Positions 36,849 to 47,450 of a stretch of DNA of 64,000 nucleotides are shown one piece after another. The notes beneath the pieces are model-generated. The model had not been told where the DNA came from, made no database searches, and saw only the letters and a program-made list of their open reading frames with translations. Source of the stretch: Aquibium sp. ELW1220 (GTDB lineage Bacteria; Pseudomonadota; Alphaproteobacteria; Rhizobiales; Rhizobiaceae); contig NZ_JAOAOQ010000004.1 in NCBI RefSeq assembly GCF_030398385.1, positions 62,001 through 126,000 on the forward strand. The letters are read 5' to 3'. Position 1 is the stretch's first letter, and each line of letters begins with the position of its first letter. A program made the position numbers and the translations under genes.

Positions 36849-37903
36849 CGCCGCTGGGCGAGAAGATCGCCGCGCTGGTGGCACAGGCGGGGCCGATCGG
36901 CATCGCCGAATACATGGCGCTGTGCCTGTTCGATCCCGAGCACGGCTACTACACGACGCGCGAACCCTTCGGATCGGCCGGCGATTTCACCACCGCGCCG
37001 GAGGTGAGCCAGATGTTCGGCGAACTCGTCGCTGTCTGGGTCTACATGGCCTGGCAGGGTGCAGGCAGCTCCGCGGAAATCTGCGTGGCCGAACTCGGGC
37101 CAGGCCGCGGCACGCTGATGAAGGACATGGTCCGCACGCTGGCGCAGTTCGACCGCGCTTTCGTCGACCGCACCCGGTTCGCCCTCGTCGAGGCGAGTCC
37201 GCGCCTCGTCGAGGTGCAGCGCGCGACACTCGCGCCGGCCCCCGGCCGCTTCGAATGGCACGACCGCTTGGAGCAGCTGCCAGACCTGCCGACCGTCTTC
37301 GTCGGCAACGAGATCTTCGATGCGATCCCGGCGCGGCAATATGTCAGACAGGGCGGACGCTGGTTCGAGCGCTGCGTCGGCCTCGACGACGCCGGCCGGC
37401 TGCGATTCGTGCTAAGCGCGGGCACTCTCGACGAAGCCCTCTTGCCGCCGGGCGCGGATCGCGTCCTCGACGGGACGGTGATGGAGGTGGCGCCGGCCCG
37501 CGAGGCCTTCATGCAGACGATCGCCGAGCGCATCGCGCGGCTCGGCGGGGCGGCCCTGTTCTTCGACTATGGCCACCTCGAGCCCGGCCTCGGCGACACC
37601 CTGCAGGCGGTGCGCCGGCATGCTCCGGACGGCGTCCTCGACCATCCCGGCGAGTCGGACCTGACGAGCCACGTGGATTTCCACAGCCTGGGGACGATCG
37701 CGGAGCGCTGCGGCCTCGCGATCCAGACGGCGACCCAGCGCGATTTCCTGCTCGCCCTCGGGCTTGCCGAACGCGTCGAAGCGCTTTCGGCCGGAAAGAG
37801 CGAGGAGGAGCGCGCCAGGATCGCAGGCGAGGCGCAGCGGCTGGCCGGCGCCGGCGAAATGGGTGAACTCTTCAAGGTGCTGCTCGTGACCCGCCCGGCC
37901 TGA
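36845..37903 (+). CDS. MidA/NDUFAF7-like SAM-dependent methyltransferase
   Basis: The 352-residue protein is of the MidA family, with [19 protein letters not shown], the SAM-binding [13 protein letters not shown] and [13 protein letters not shown]. In mitochondria NDUFAF7 methylates an Arg of a complex I subunit; bacterial targets are less certain. The ATG overlaps the lgt stop by 4 bases, so the two are co-translated. Confidence 0.9.
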   Translation: MTPLGEKIAALVAQAGPIGIAEYMALCLFDPEHGYYTTREPFGSAGDFTTAPEVSQMFGELVAVWVYMAWQGAGSSAEICVAELGPGRGTLMKDMVRTLAQFDRAFVDRTRFALVEASPRLVEVQRATLAPAPGRFEWHDRLEQLPDLPTVFVGNEIFDAIPARQYVRQGGRWFERCVGLDDAGRLRFVLSAGTLDEALLPPGADRVLDGTVMEVAPAREAFMQTIAERIARLGGAALFFDYGHLEPGLGDTLQAVRRHAPDGVLDHPGESDLTSHVDFHSLGTIAERCGLAIQTATQRDFLLALGLAERVEALSAGKSEEERARIAGEAQRLAGAGEMGELFKVLLVTRPA

Positions 37904-38037
37904 GTCGACCGGTCCAAGCGGGTGGCGACACCCTCCCGGAACAGCGCCCTCCCGAGCGTCAACCTGCCGCCGCCAGACCTCGCATTGACTTGGCCACCCC
38001 CCTGCCCCACCATTTGCCGCCGAGGGAAACAGACATC

Positions 38038-38838
38038 ATGACCACCATGTCACAGGAAGAGCGGCCGGCCCCGCTCCGGTCTCCCGCGCTCGACGCACTG
38101 GCTGCCGATGGCGTGCGCCATGGCTATTTCACCCGGCAGGGCGGCGTTTCGTCGGGCCTCTATGGCGGGCTGAACGTCGGCCTGGGCTCGAGGGACGAGC
38201 GCGCCGCGGTGCTGGAGAATCGCGCCCGCGTCGCCGCCCATATGGGCGTCGCGCCGGAACGGCTGTGCACGCCGCACCAGATCCACTCGCCGCGCGCCGT
38301 CACGGTCACCGCGCCATGGGCCGAGCGCCCGGAAGCCGACGCCGTCGTCACCGACCGTCCCGGCCTGGCGCTCGGCGTGCTCGCCGCCGATTGCGGGCCC
38401 GTGCTCTTCGCCGATGCGAAGGCCGGCGTGATCGGCGCCGCCCATGCCGGCTGGAAAGGGGCACTGGACGGCGTGCTGGAAGCGACCATCGAAGCCATGG
38501 TCGATCTGGGCGCCGATCCTGCCCGCATCGTGGCCGTCCTCGGGCCGTCGATCAGCCAGGCAAACTACGAGGTCGGGCCGGAATTCGTCGCGCGCTTCGT
38601 CTCCACGGAGCCGGAGAACGAGCGCTGGTTCTCGCCCTCGGCGCGACCGGGGCATTCGCTGTTCGACCTCAACGGCTATACCGTCGACCGGCTTGGCCGG
38701 GCGGGCGTCCGCGCTTCGCAACTCGGCCGCTGCACCTATGCCGACGAAAGCCTGTTCTTTTCGTACCGCCGCACCACCCACCGAGCCGAACCCGACTACG
38801 GGCGGCAGATATCGGCAATCGTCCTGGAGGATATCTGA
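38038..38838 (+). CDS. pgeF: Peptidoglycan editing factor PgeF (laccase-domain protein)
   Basis: The 266-residue protein has the PgeF/YfiH metal and catalytic set: CTPHQIHS, AADCGPVLF and GAAHAGWKGAL. Family members remove wrongly incorporated amino acids from cell-wall precursors, and some have nucleoside phosphorylase activity. AGGGAAA precedes the ATG. Its stop overlaps the next start (TGATG). Confidence 0.93.
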   Translation: MTTMSQEERPAPLRSPALDALAADGVRHGYFTRQGGVSSGLYGGLNVGLGSRDERAAVLENRARVAAHMGVAPERLCTPHQIHSPRAVTVTAPWAERPEADAVVTDRPGLALGVLAADCGPVLFADAKAGVIGAAHAGWKGALDGVLEATIEAMVDLGADPARIVAVLGPSISQANYEVGPEFVARFVSTEPENERWFSPSARPGHSLFDLNGYTVDRLGRAGVRASQLGRCTYADESLFFSYRRTTHRAEPDYGRQISAIVLEDI

Positions 38839-39989
38839 TGGCGCTTCACTTCGAGAGGACGGAATTCGACGCCCGGCGCGACCGGCTCGTCATCGAGATG
38901 GCCGACCGCAAGCTGGATGCGATGCTGCTGTTCGCGCAGGAGAGCATGTACTGGCTGACCGGCTACGACACGTTCGGCTTCTGCTTCTTCCAGTGCCTGG
39001 TCGTGAAGGCGGACGGCACGATGGTGCTCCTGACCCGCTCGGCCGACCTGCGGCAGGCGCGCCACACCTCCACCATCGAGGATATCCGGCTGTGGACCGA
39101 CCGCGCCGGCGCCAACCCCGCGGTCGACCTGCGCAACCTGCTCAACGATCTCGACCTGCTCGGCTGTCAGATCGGCGTCGAATACGACACCCACGGCCTC
39201 ACCGCCTTCAACGGGCGCCGTCTCGATGAGCAGTTGCAGACCTTCGGCAAGATCGTCGACGCGTCAGGGCTGATCCCGCGGCTGCGGCTGTTCAAGAGCC
39301 CGGCCGAAATCGTCAAGTCCACGCGCGCCGCAGCGCTGGCCGACGACGCGCTTGACGCGGCCCTGCCGCTGGTCAGGCAGGGCGCCGACGAAGGCAAGAT
39401 CCTCGCGGCGATGCAGGGCGCCGTCTTCGAGGGCGGCGGCGACTATCCCGCCAACGAATACATCATCGGCTCCGGTCCGGACGCGCTTCTCTGCCGCTAC
39501 AAGGCGGGACGCCGCAAGCTCAACAAGAACGACCAGCTGACGCTGGAATGGGCCGGCACCTTTCACCACTATCACGCCGCGATGATGCGCACGATCGTGC
39601 TCGGCAAGGTGTCGAAGCGCCACCAGGAACTGTTCGAAGCCGCCAGGGACGCCCTCGTCGCCGTCGAGACGGCGATGGTGCCCGGCAAGACCTTCGGCGA
39701 CGTCTTCGACGCGCATGCGCGGGTGATGGAGGCGCACGGCCTGACGCGCCACCGGCTCAACGCCTGCGGCTACTCGCTCGGCGCCCGCTTCACGCCGTCC
39801 TGGATGGACATGCCGATGTTCTTCGCCGGCAACCCGGAGCCGATCGCGCCCGACATGACGCTCTTCGCCCACATGATCATCATGGATTCCGAGGCCGAGA
39901 CGGCGATGACGCTGGGGCGCACCTACCTGACCACCGAAGGCGAAGCCAAGCCGCTCTCGCGTCATGATCTGGACTTGATCGTGCGATGA
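38838..39989 (+). CDS. M24 (pita-bread fold) protein lacking canonical metal ligands
   Basis: The 383-residue protein has an N-terminal creatinase-like domain (about 1-150) and a C-terminal pita-bread domain. Active M24 peptidases carry two Asp, a His and two Glu. Here the first-Asp region reads LTLEWAGTFHHYH, the second reads HAAMMRT, and the usual HE-P segment reads CGYSLGARFTPSWMD, so several ligands are missing. It is more likely a creatinase- or ectoine-hydrolase-like hydrolase than a metallo-aminopeptidase. A strong GGAGG and the TGATG overlap tie it to pgeF. Confidence 0.85.
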   Translation: MALHFERTEFDARRDRLVIEMADRKLDAMLLFAQESMYWLTGYDTFGFCFFQCLVVKADGTMVLLTRSADLRQARHTSTIEDIRLWTDRAGANPAVDLRNLLNDLDLLGCQIGVEYDTHGLTAFNGRRLDEQLQTFGKIVDASGLIPRLRLFKSPAEIVKSTRAAALADDALDAALPLVRQGADEGKILAAMQGAVFEGGGDYPANEYIIGSGPDALLCRYKAGRRKLNKNDQLTLEWAGTFHHYHAAMMRTIVLGKVSKRHQELFEAARDALVAVETAMVPGKTFGDVFDAHARVMEAHGLTRHRLNACGYSLGARFTPSWMDMPMFFAGNPEPIAPDMTLFAHMIIMDSEAETAMTLGRTYLTTEGEAKPLSRHDLDLIVR

Positions 39990-40043
39990 AAGCATAAATT
40001 GATCGTCGGCCGCCGGTGGGGCGGCAGCAGGGAGACAGGGGAC

Positions 40044-40580
40044 ATGCGTGCACCGGCGCGGAGACATGCGATCCTGCTCGCCTGTCTCGCGATCTCGGCC
40101 TGCAGCACCTCTGAGGCGCTCGACCCCCGCGCGCTGTTCAACGGCCAGCCCGCCGCCACGCCCGCGCAGCCGGAGACGCCCGCGAGCCCGCTTGTTCCGG
40201 CCGCCACCGGTCCGGTCGCCAGTTCGCGCCTGCGCATGGAATTCGCGCCGGTCGTGGGCGCGACCATCAACGCCGCGACGCCGCTGTCGCGCCGGCTGTC
40301 GCAACAGGCGCCGCAACGCGGCATCGAGATCGTTCCCGGCGGAGCGGCACCCGGGGAGTACCTCGTGAAGGGGTACCTGTCGGCGATCGGCGATGGAAAC
40401 GAGACTATCGTCATCTTCGTCTGGGACGTGCTCGACACCGCCGGAAACCGCCTCCACCGCATCCAGGGCCAGGAGCGCATTGCCGCGAAGGCCGGCGCTG
40501 ACCCCTGGCAATCGGTCCCGAACGCCACCATGGAGCAGATCGCCGACCGCACGCTCGGCGAAATCGCCGCCTGGGCGTAA
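40044..40580 (+). CDS. Putative lipoprotein, unknown function
   Basis: The 178-residue protein has a lipoprotein signal with lipobox ISAC at about residues 17-20, then a Pro/Ala-rich linker and a folded domain (about 60-178) ending with a pattern seen in small rhizobial lipoproteins. GGGAGACAGGGG precedes the ATG. I cannot assign a function. Confidence 0.75.
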   Translation: MRAPARRHAILLACLAISACSTSEALDPRALFNGQPAATPAQPETPASPLVPAATGPVASSRLRMEFAPVVGATINAATPLSRRLSQQAPQRGIEIVPGGAAPGEYLVKGYLSAIGDGNETIVIFVWDVLDTAGNRLHRIQGQERIAAKAGADPWQSVPNATMEQIADRTLGEIAAWA

Positions 40581-40721
40581 TCGCGCAGCGGCTGACCGAA
40601 GCACCAACGATACCCTTTCTTTGGAATAGCGGGCGAATGGCGCAGCCAGCGCTTGCAATAGCGCGGTCAGGCGCTAAAAGCCGCCTCACGATCCGTGCGT
40701 GGCGTCAGCCGGGGAAACTGC

Positions 40722-41654
<933 letters not shown>

Positions 41655-41745
41655 GAAGCGGCTGCACGCGGGACCGTCGCGCTTAACCGCGTCTTTAGGA
41701 TGCGACTGTGCGAGTTCCTTTACAAATAGCCCTTAACGTGGGGGC

Positions 41746-42963
41746 ATGCTGAATCGGCATCCAGAACCGTTTGGAAGAATGGATGGAACTGCTCGGGGCT
41801 CGGACGCGTCCGCAGCCGCCGCAGTCGTGTTCTGGGCCGCCTATCGCTGGCTGACGAAGCCGCGACGCTTCGATACGCCGGAAATTCGAGAACGGCTGAT
41901 CCGCAGCATGTTCGAACGGCGGCTGGCCGTCCTCTTCGGCGTGCTGACATCCGTAGCGACCGCAATCACGGCCCTCGTTCTCACCGGCGCCTTGTGGCCC
42001 GTGGCCTGGATCGTCACCGAGATCGTTCTTTTCGCGGGCCGATACAGGAACGTCGAGAGGATCGCCACGAAGCCGGAGCAGGAACGGCATCGCGCCTATG
42101 CAAGGCTCGTCTTCTTCGGTGTTGCCTGGTCGGTGACATATGGTCTGGGACAATTCGCCTGTGCCACCAGCGGCATCGACCTGCTCATCGTGATGGGTGC
42201 GATCAATACAGCCGGCGCCGTGGGCAACATCGCCTCGCGCAATGCGTCTCTTCCACGCCTGGGCACGATCGCGATGGTCTTTGCAGGGTTGCCATTCGGG
42301 TTCGGTCTCTATCTCCACGGCGCGCCGGAGATGCTCATGGTATTCGTCATGGCGACCCTGCTGACCGGCGGCATGGTGCTGGTCATGCTGCAGAACCACG
42401 AGATCATGCTGCGCATGATCAACGCGGAATGGACAAATCACCTCGCCGCAAGAACGGACCGGCTGACCGAACTGCCCAACCGCATCCATCTGGAAGAACG
42501 CCTCATGGACCTCTGCGACGACCTCTCGACGATGCCGGGCGCGCCGTCCTTCGCCGTGCTCTGCCTCGACCTCGACGGGTTCAAGGCGGTGAACGACCAG
42601 TTCGGCCACGCAGCCGGCGACACCCTGCTGCGGGCGGTGGCCGGGCGGATCGTCCAGTCGATCCGCGACCGTGACATCGCCTGCCGGGTCGGCGGCGACG
42701 AGTTCGTCCTCCTGCTGCCCGACACGTCCGCGTCTGAGGCTTCGTTCGTCGCCGCAAGGCTGATCACCGCGATCTCGCGGCCTTACGACATCGGGATCGA
42801 CCATCTGGTCCGCATCGGTGTCAGCGTCGGCAGCGCGGTGGCCGAAGAGCCGGGCGAATCTCCCCAGGGATTGCTGGACCGGGCCGACCAGGCGCTTTAC
42901 TCGGCCAAGGCCGCCGGCAAGGGCGTGCACCGCGAAGGACTGATCGGCAGCGCCGGCCGCTGA
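41746..42963 (+). CDS. Membrane diguanylate cyclase
   Basis: The 405-residue protein has five to six membrane segments in about residues 20-220, a short linker, and a GGDEF domain. The active site is intact as RVGGDEF, and a product-inhibition I-site RDRD sits five residues before it. It should make cyclic di-GMP under feedback control. No EAL domain is present. The signal sensed by the membrane part is unknown. Confidence 0.9.
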   Translation: MLNRHPEPFGRMDGTARGSDASAAAAVVFWAAYRWLTKPRRFDTPEIRERLIRSMFERRLAVLFGVLTSVATAITALVLTGALWPVAWIVTEIVLFAGRYRNVERIATKPEQERHRAYARLVFFGVAWSVTYGLGQFACATSGIDLLIVMGAINTAGAVGNIASRNASLPRLGTIAMVFAGLPFGFGLYLHGAPEMLMVFVMATLLTGGMVLVMLQNHEIMLRMINAEWTNHLAARTDRLTELPNRIHLEERLMDLCDDLSTMPGAPSFAVLCLDLDGFKAVNDQFGHAAGDTLLRAVAGRIVQSIRDRDIACRVGGDEFVLLLPDTSASEASFVAARLITAISRPYDIGIDHLVRIGVSVGSAVAEEPGESPQGLLDRADQALYSAKAAGKGVHREGLIGSAGR

Positions 42964-42975
42964 CGCTCGCGACCG

Positions 42976-44328
42976 TCAGGTCAGGGCCAGCGCAGCGCCG
43001 GCCGCCGCGCAGACGAAAAGCACCGCGATCAGGTTGACGTGATATCGCAGCAAGGCCACGCCGGCCGCGACCGCGATGGCGGCTGCCGCCGGATCGAAAC
43101 TCAATGGCGAGGGCGACGGAAGCGACAGCGGCCCGAACGCCACCTCGCCGACTTCTCCGAACAGGACGTGCAGCGCGAACCATACGGCGAGATTGGCGAT
43201 CACGCCCACCACGGCGGCCGTCACCGCAGAGAGCGCGGCCGCCAGCCAGCGAACATTGCGCACCGTCTCGACATAAGGCGCGCCGGCGAAGATCCAGAGG
43301 AAGCAGGGCACGAAGGTGAACCACAGCGTCACCAGCGCGCCTGCCAGGCCACCGACGATCGGATCCAGCCCCGACAGCCGTGCGCCGCCGAGCGCGCCGA
43401 CGAAGAGAAGCACCAGAATCAGCGGCCCGGGCGTGGTTTCCGCCAGTCCAAGGCCGGTCAGCATCTCGTCGGGCCGCAGCCACTGGTGAACCTCGACCGC
43501 CTGCTGCGCCACATAGGCCAGCACGGCATAGGCGCCGCCGAAGGTGACCGCGGCCATGGTGGAGAAGAAGCCGGCTTCGACCGAGAGCACGTGATCCGCT
43601 CCCAGTGTCACCTGCAGTGCCGCGAGCGGCACGAACCAGAGCGCCAGCCAGGTGAGGCTGGTCGACAGGAATCGCCGGAGGCTCGGCCGCGTCCACTCCG
43701 GCCCCGCCGGCTCGACGACCGGGGCTTCGGCCGTGGCGGAACCATCTGACGACCGTCCAGCGGCGTGGAGCGCGGCGCCGATGGCCCCGGCCGCCAGGAT
43801 GATCACCGGGAACGGCACGTCGAGGAAAGCGATGGCCACGAAGGCCGCCACCGCCAGCACGATCATTGTCCGGCTCTTCAGCGCCCGTTTCGACACCTTG
43901 ACCAGCGCCTCCAGCACGACGGCCAGCACGGCTGCCTTGAGACCGAAGAGCAGGCCCTGCACGAGCGCCAGTTCGCCTGCCAGCATGTAGGCGATGGTGA
44001 GCGCGGTGATCAGCACGGCCCCGGGCAGGACGAAGAGCAGGCCCGCGACCAGCCCGCCGCGCACGCCGTGCAGCAGCCATCCCGCATAGGTGGCGAGTTG
44101 CATCGCTTCGGGGCCAGGCAGCAGCATGCAGTAGTTCAGCGCATGCAGGAAGCGCGCCTCGTCCAGCCACTTCCTTTCCTCGACGAGGATGCGGTGCATG
44201 AGCGCGATCTGGCCTGCCGGGCCGCCGAAGGACAGGAGCCCGATGCGGGCGAAGACGGCGACGACCTCGCCGAACGGGACCAGCCTCCCGGCAGAATCGG
44301 CGGCCGACGTAGCAGGGGCCAGGCTCAT
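42976..44328 (-). CDS. chrA: Chromate transporter (two-domain CHR family)
   Basis: The 450-residue membrane protein has two homologous halves, with the CHR motifs FGGPAGQIALMHR and LLPGPEAMQLA in the first and FGGAYAVLAYV and ETTPGPLILVLLF in the second. Long ChrA proteins expel chromate. Its start overlaps the stop of the upstream rhodanese gene by 4 bases. Confidence 0.92.
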   Translation of the reverse strand: MSLAPATSAADSAGRLVPFGEVVAVFARIGLLSFGGPAGQIALMHRILVEERKWLDEARFLHALNYCMLLPGPEAMQLATYAGWLLHGVRGGLVAGLLFVLPGAVLITALTIAYMLAGELALVQGLLFGLKAAVLAVVLEALVKVSKRALKSRTMIVLAVAAFVAIAFLDVPFPVIILAAGAIGAALHAAGRSSDGSATAEAPVVEPAGPEWTRPSLRRFLSTSLTWLALWFVPLAALQVTLGADHVLSVEAGFFSTMAAVTFGGAYAVLAYVAQQAVEVHQWLRPDEMLTGLGLAETTPGPLILVLLFVGALGGARLSGLDPIVGGLAGALVTLWFTFVPCFLWIFAGAPYVETVRNVRWLAAALSAVTAAVVGVIANLAVWFALHVLFGEVGEVAFGPLSLPSPSPLSFDPAAAAIAVAAGVALLRYHVNLIAVLFVCAAAGAALALT

Positions 44329-44648
44329 ACGTCCGCTCCGATCGCCTCGACGGGATTGCCTCGGGCCTGCCAGGCTGCGAAGCCGCCGTCGAGATAGCGG
44401 CAATCGACGCCCAACCCGGCCAGCCGGTTCGCGACGTCCCGGCTGACCTCGTGTCCATGGACGCAGAAGACGACAACGGTGCGACCAACGAGGGCGCGAG
44501 CCCATTCGGCTACGCGCTCGGGTTCGCCGCGCAGCGAATCCGGAATGGTCAGGCCGGACGCCGCACGGGCCGGCCCCTTTCTCACGTCGATCAGCAATGG
44601 TGCGTCGCAAGCATTCGAGAGATCGGCGCAAGTGATGGATTTCGGCAT
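44325..44648 (-). CDS. Rhodanese-like sulfurtransferase coupled to chrA
   Basis: The 107-residue single rhodanese domain has LLIDVRKGPA, an active-site loop centred on Cys in VVFCVHGHEVSR, and DGGFAAWQARG. GGAGG precedes the ATG at 44648. The ATGA overlap with chrA implies coupled translation, so a role in chromate/sulfur stress is inferred. It may act in sulfate or thiol metabolism connected to oxyanion export. Confidence 0.85.
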   Translation of the reverse strand: MPKSITCADLSNACDAPLLIDVRKGPARAASGLTIPDSLRGEPERVAEWARALVGRTVVVFCVHGHEVSRDVANRLAGLGVDCRYLDGGFAAWQARGNPVEAIGADV

Positions 44649-44805
44649 GACGGGCCTCCGCAACAGACGAGCGAAGGCGGACTTGAGCCGAAGCCTCTGG
44701 CGGGGAGTCCACCCATGCCCCCGCACTCCGACGCTACAGCGACGCTGCGCCGCGATCAACCGGCCGGGCGTGAAGGACATTCGATCCCTCGCGGCGACAG
44801 GCCGG

Positions 44806-45642
44806 TCAGTCCCCTGCCGACGGCTCCCGCTCCCGGGCCGCGATATAGCCGCGCGGCGAGACGCCGAGCATCTGGCGGAACATCGTCGTGAAGGCCGGCG
44901 CGCTGTCGTAGCCGAGGTCGAGGGCGACCGTCGTCACCGCGATGCCGGAGGCGAGCCGCGGCAGGGCGGCAAGCAGCGTCGCCTGGCGACGCCACAGCGA
45001 CAGGCTGAGGCCCGTTTCTCGCTGGAAGGCGCGGGTAAAGCCGCGCCGGCTCATGCCCGCCCGATCCGCCCATTCGTCGATCGTGACGTGCGGCGTCGGC
45101 GCATCGAGGAAGCCGCGGCAGAGTCGCGCCAGGCGTTCGTCGGATGGCAGGGGCAACGCGAACGGCCTGACCGGCAGCCGGGGGATCTCGAGCAGGATGA
45201 GGCGCATGATTGCCCGCGCGCGCTCGTCGTCGGCGTCCTTCGCGCTCAGGTCGACAGCTTCGACCACGAGGCTGCGCATCAGCCCGCTCATCGCCAGCAC
45301 GCGCAGCACTGACGGCAACCCGGGTGCTGCGCCGGGCACGACATAGGCGGAGCGCATCCGAACTTCGCCCAGCATCTCGACCGCATGCGTGATCCCGGCC
45401 GGGATCCACATCGCGTGGCCGGGCGGCACGATCCACCGCCCCTGTGCCGTCGAGACCAGAACCACGCCCGACAGGGCGTGCAGCAACTGCGAACGGCGGT
45501 GTTGGTGCGGCGCGACGCGGTGGCCGTCCGGATAGTCGCCCGCCGCGGCCACCACGTCGCCCGCCGCCGCCTCGATCCAGTCCAGCCGCCGGCGATGCTC
45601 GTCGTCTCCGGCCGCGGTCGCCGCAATGCGTGTCGAAGGCAA
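44806..45642 (-). CDS. AraC-family regulator with cupin domain
   Basis: The 278-residue protein has an N-terminal cupin-like sensor (HQHRRSQLLHALSG, PPGHAMWIPAG) and a C-terminal AraC double helix-turn-helix (DEWADRAGMSRRGFTRAFQ). I choose the TTG at 45642 because GGGAGGA lies 6 bases upstream. It is divergent from the fosmidomycin-resistance-like transporter, which is probably its target. Confidence 0.85.
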   Translation of the reverse strand: MPSTRIAATAAGDDEHRRRLDWIEAAAGDVVAAAGDYPDGHRVAPHQHRRSQLLHALSGVVLVSTAQGRWIVPPGHAMWIPAGITHAVEMLGEVRMRSAYVVPGAAPGLPSVLRVLAMSGLMRSLVVEAVDLSAKDADDERARAIMRLILLEIPRLPVRPFALPLPSDERLARLCRGFLDAPTPHVTIDEWADRAGMSRRGFTRAFQRETGLSLSLWRRQATLLAALPRLASGIAVTTVALDLGYDSAPAFTTMFRQMLGVSPRGYIAAREREPSAGD

Positions 45643-45749
45643 GCGTGTCCTCCCGATGCTGGCCCACTTGCGAATGAAATCGAACGAACCACGAAGGACG
45701 AACGGCGGCAAGAGGCGTAGACGCGGTCTGCACATCCGGGATCAGCATC

Positions 45750-46961
45750 TTGACCGACACGACCATCGGCGCCGTCCGCCGCACCGCTTCCGCCACCGTC
45801 TTCCCCGTCATCTTCGCGGTGAGCCTCTGCCACCTGCTGAACGACGTGATGCAGTCGCTGCTGGCGGCGATCTATCCGATGCTGAAGACCGACTATGCCC
45901 TCGATTTCTGGCAGATCGGGCTTCTCACCTTCACCTTCCAGGTCACCGCCTCGCTGCTGCAGCCGGCCATCGGTTTCTACACCGACAAGCGGCCGATGCC
46001 GCAGTCGCTCCCCTTCGCCATGGCCTCCACCATGGCCGGCCTGCTGCTGCTCGCCTATGCGACGACCTATCCGCTGCTTCTGGCCGGGGCGGCGATGATC
46101 GGCATCGGCTCGGCGATCTTCCACCCCGAGGCGTCGCGCGTGGCGCGGCTCGCTTCGGGCGGCCGCTACGGGCTGGCGCAGTCGCTGTTCCAGGTGGGCG
46201 GCAATTTCGGCACCGCGATCGGCCCGCTCCTCGCCGCCTTCATCGTGGTGCCGCGCGGCCAGGCCAGCGTCGCCTGGTTCTCGCTGGTGGCGCTGCTGGG
46301 CATGGTCATCCTGCGGCAGGTCGGCAACTGGTACGGACGCTACAACGCCGCGAATGCCGGACGCCCGGCCGCCAGCCGGACCCTGCCGATCTCGCGCAAC
46401 CGCGTGGTGATGTCGATCGTGGTGCTGGCGCTTTTGATGTTCAGCAAGAACACCTACACGGCCTCGATCACCAGCTACTACACCTTCTTCCTGATCGAGC
46501 GCTTCGACGTCTCGGTGCAGCAGTCGCAGATGATGCTGTTCCTGTTCCTCGGCGCGATGGCGCTGGGCACCGTGCTCGGCGGGCCGTTCGGCGACCGCTT
46601 CGGTTCGAAGACGGTGATCTGGTTCTCGATCCTGGGCGTCCTGCCCTTCACCCTCGCCCTGCCCTATGCGGACCTGTTCTGGAGCGGTGTCCTGACCATC
46701 CTGATCGGCGTCATCCTCGCTTCGGCCTTCCCGGCGATCGTGGTCTTCGCGCAGGAACTCGTGCCGGGACGGGTCGGCATGATCGCCGGCATCTTCTTCG
46801 GCATGGCCTTCGGCATCGGCGGCATCGCCGCAGCCGTTCTCGGCGTTCTCGCCGACGCGAAGGGCATCGAGTTCGTCTACTGGCTCTGCTCGCTGCTGCC
46901 GTTCCTCGGCCTGCTGACGGTGTTCCTGCCGTCGATGAAGGAACTGCGCCCCGGCCGCTGA
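45750..46961 (+). CDS. fsr: Fsr-like MFS efflux transporter (fosmidomycin resistance)
   Basis: The 403-residue, 12-segment major facilitator protein resembles Fsr, with VFPVIFAVSLCHLLNDVMQSL at the first helix, DKRPMPQSLPFAMA in the loop and GIGSAIFHPEASRVA in the fourth to fifth helices. It starts with TTG; no nearby ATG keeps the conserved N-terminus. The real substrate in this organism is unknown. Confidence 0.88.
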   Translation: MTDTTIGAVRRTASATVFPVIFAVSLCHLLNDVMQSLLAAIYPMLKTDYALDFWQIGLLTFTFQVTASLLQPAIGFYTDKRPMPQSLPFAMASTMAGLLLLAYATTYPLLLAGAAMIGIGSAIFHPEASRVARLASGGRYGLAQSLFQVGGNFGTAIGPLLAAFIVVPRGQASVAWFSLVALLGMVILRQVGNWYGRYNAANAGRPAASRTLPISRNRVVMSIVVLALLMFSKNTYTASITSYYTFFLIERFDVSVQQSQMMLFLFLGAMALGTVLGGPFGDRFGSKTVIWFSILGVLPFTLALPYADLFWSGVLTILIGVILASAFPAIVVFAQELVPGRVGMIAGIFFGMAFGIGGIAAAVLGVLADAKGIEFVYWLCSLLPFLGLLTVFLPSMKELRPGR

Positions 46962-46980
46962 GGGCGCGGCGCGCCTGCGC

Positions 46981-47379
46981 CTACCTGCCCGGATACTGCT
47001 CGTCGGTCACCGGCTCCATCCAGTCGATGTGCTTGCCGTCGAGCGCCTCGTGGATGGCGATGTGGCTCATGGCGGTCTCGGGACCTGCGCCATGCCAGTG
47101 CTTTTCGCCCGGCGCGATCCACAGCGTGTCGCCGGGCCTGAGCTCGATCACCGGCTCGCCGAGCTTCTGCGCCAGGCCGTATCCCGAGACGACGTGCAGC
47201 GTCTGGCCGAGAGGGTGCGTGTGCCAGTTGGTGCGCGCACCGGGTGCGAAATGAACGGTCACCGCCCGCACCCGCGACGGCTCGTCCGCCTCGACGATCG
47301 GATCCTGCCAGACGGTACCGGTGAACCACTCCGACGACGCCCGCTTGCTGGGCCGCTGGCCGCTGGTGAAATGCTGCAT
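46981..47379 (-). CDS. Cupin-domain protein (carboxymuconolactone-associated type)
   Basis: The 132-residue single cupin has motif 1 ARTNWHTHPLGQTLHVVSG and motif 2 LWIAPGEKHWHG, with His and Glu metal ligands. Proteins of this type occur beside oxidoreductases or LysR regulators; the reaction is unknown. GGAGGAGAC lies before the ATG at 47379. Confidence 0.85.
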   Translation of the reverse strand: MQHFTSGQRPSKRASSEWFTGTVWQDPIVEADEPSRVRAVTVHFAPGARTNWHTHPLGQTLHVVSGYGLAQKLGEPVIELRPGDTLWIAPGEKHWHGAGPETAMSHIAIHEALDGKHIDWMEPVTDEQYPGR

Positions 47380-47450
47380 GTTCGTCTCCTCCATCCGTGC
47401 CTTCGGATAGGGAAGGCAGACATGAGGGCCCGTCAAGGGCGGCCTTGCCG

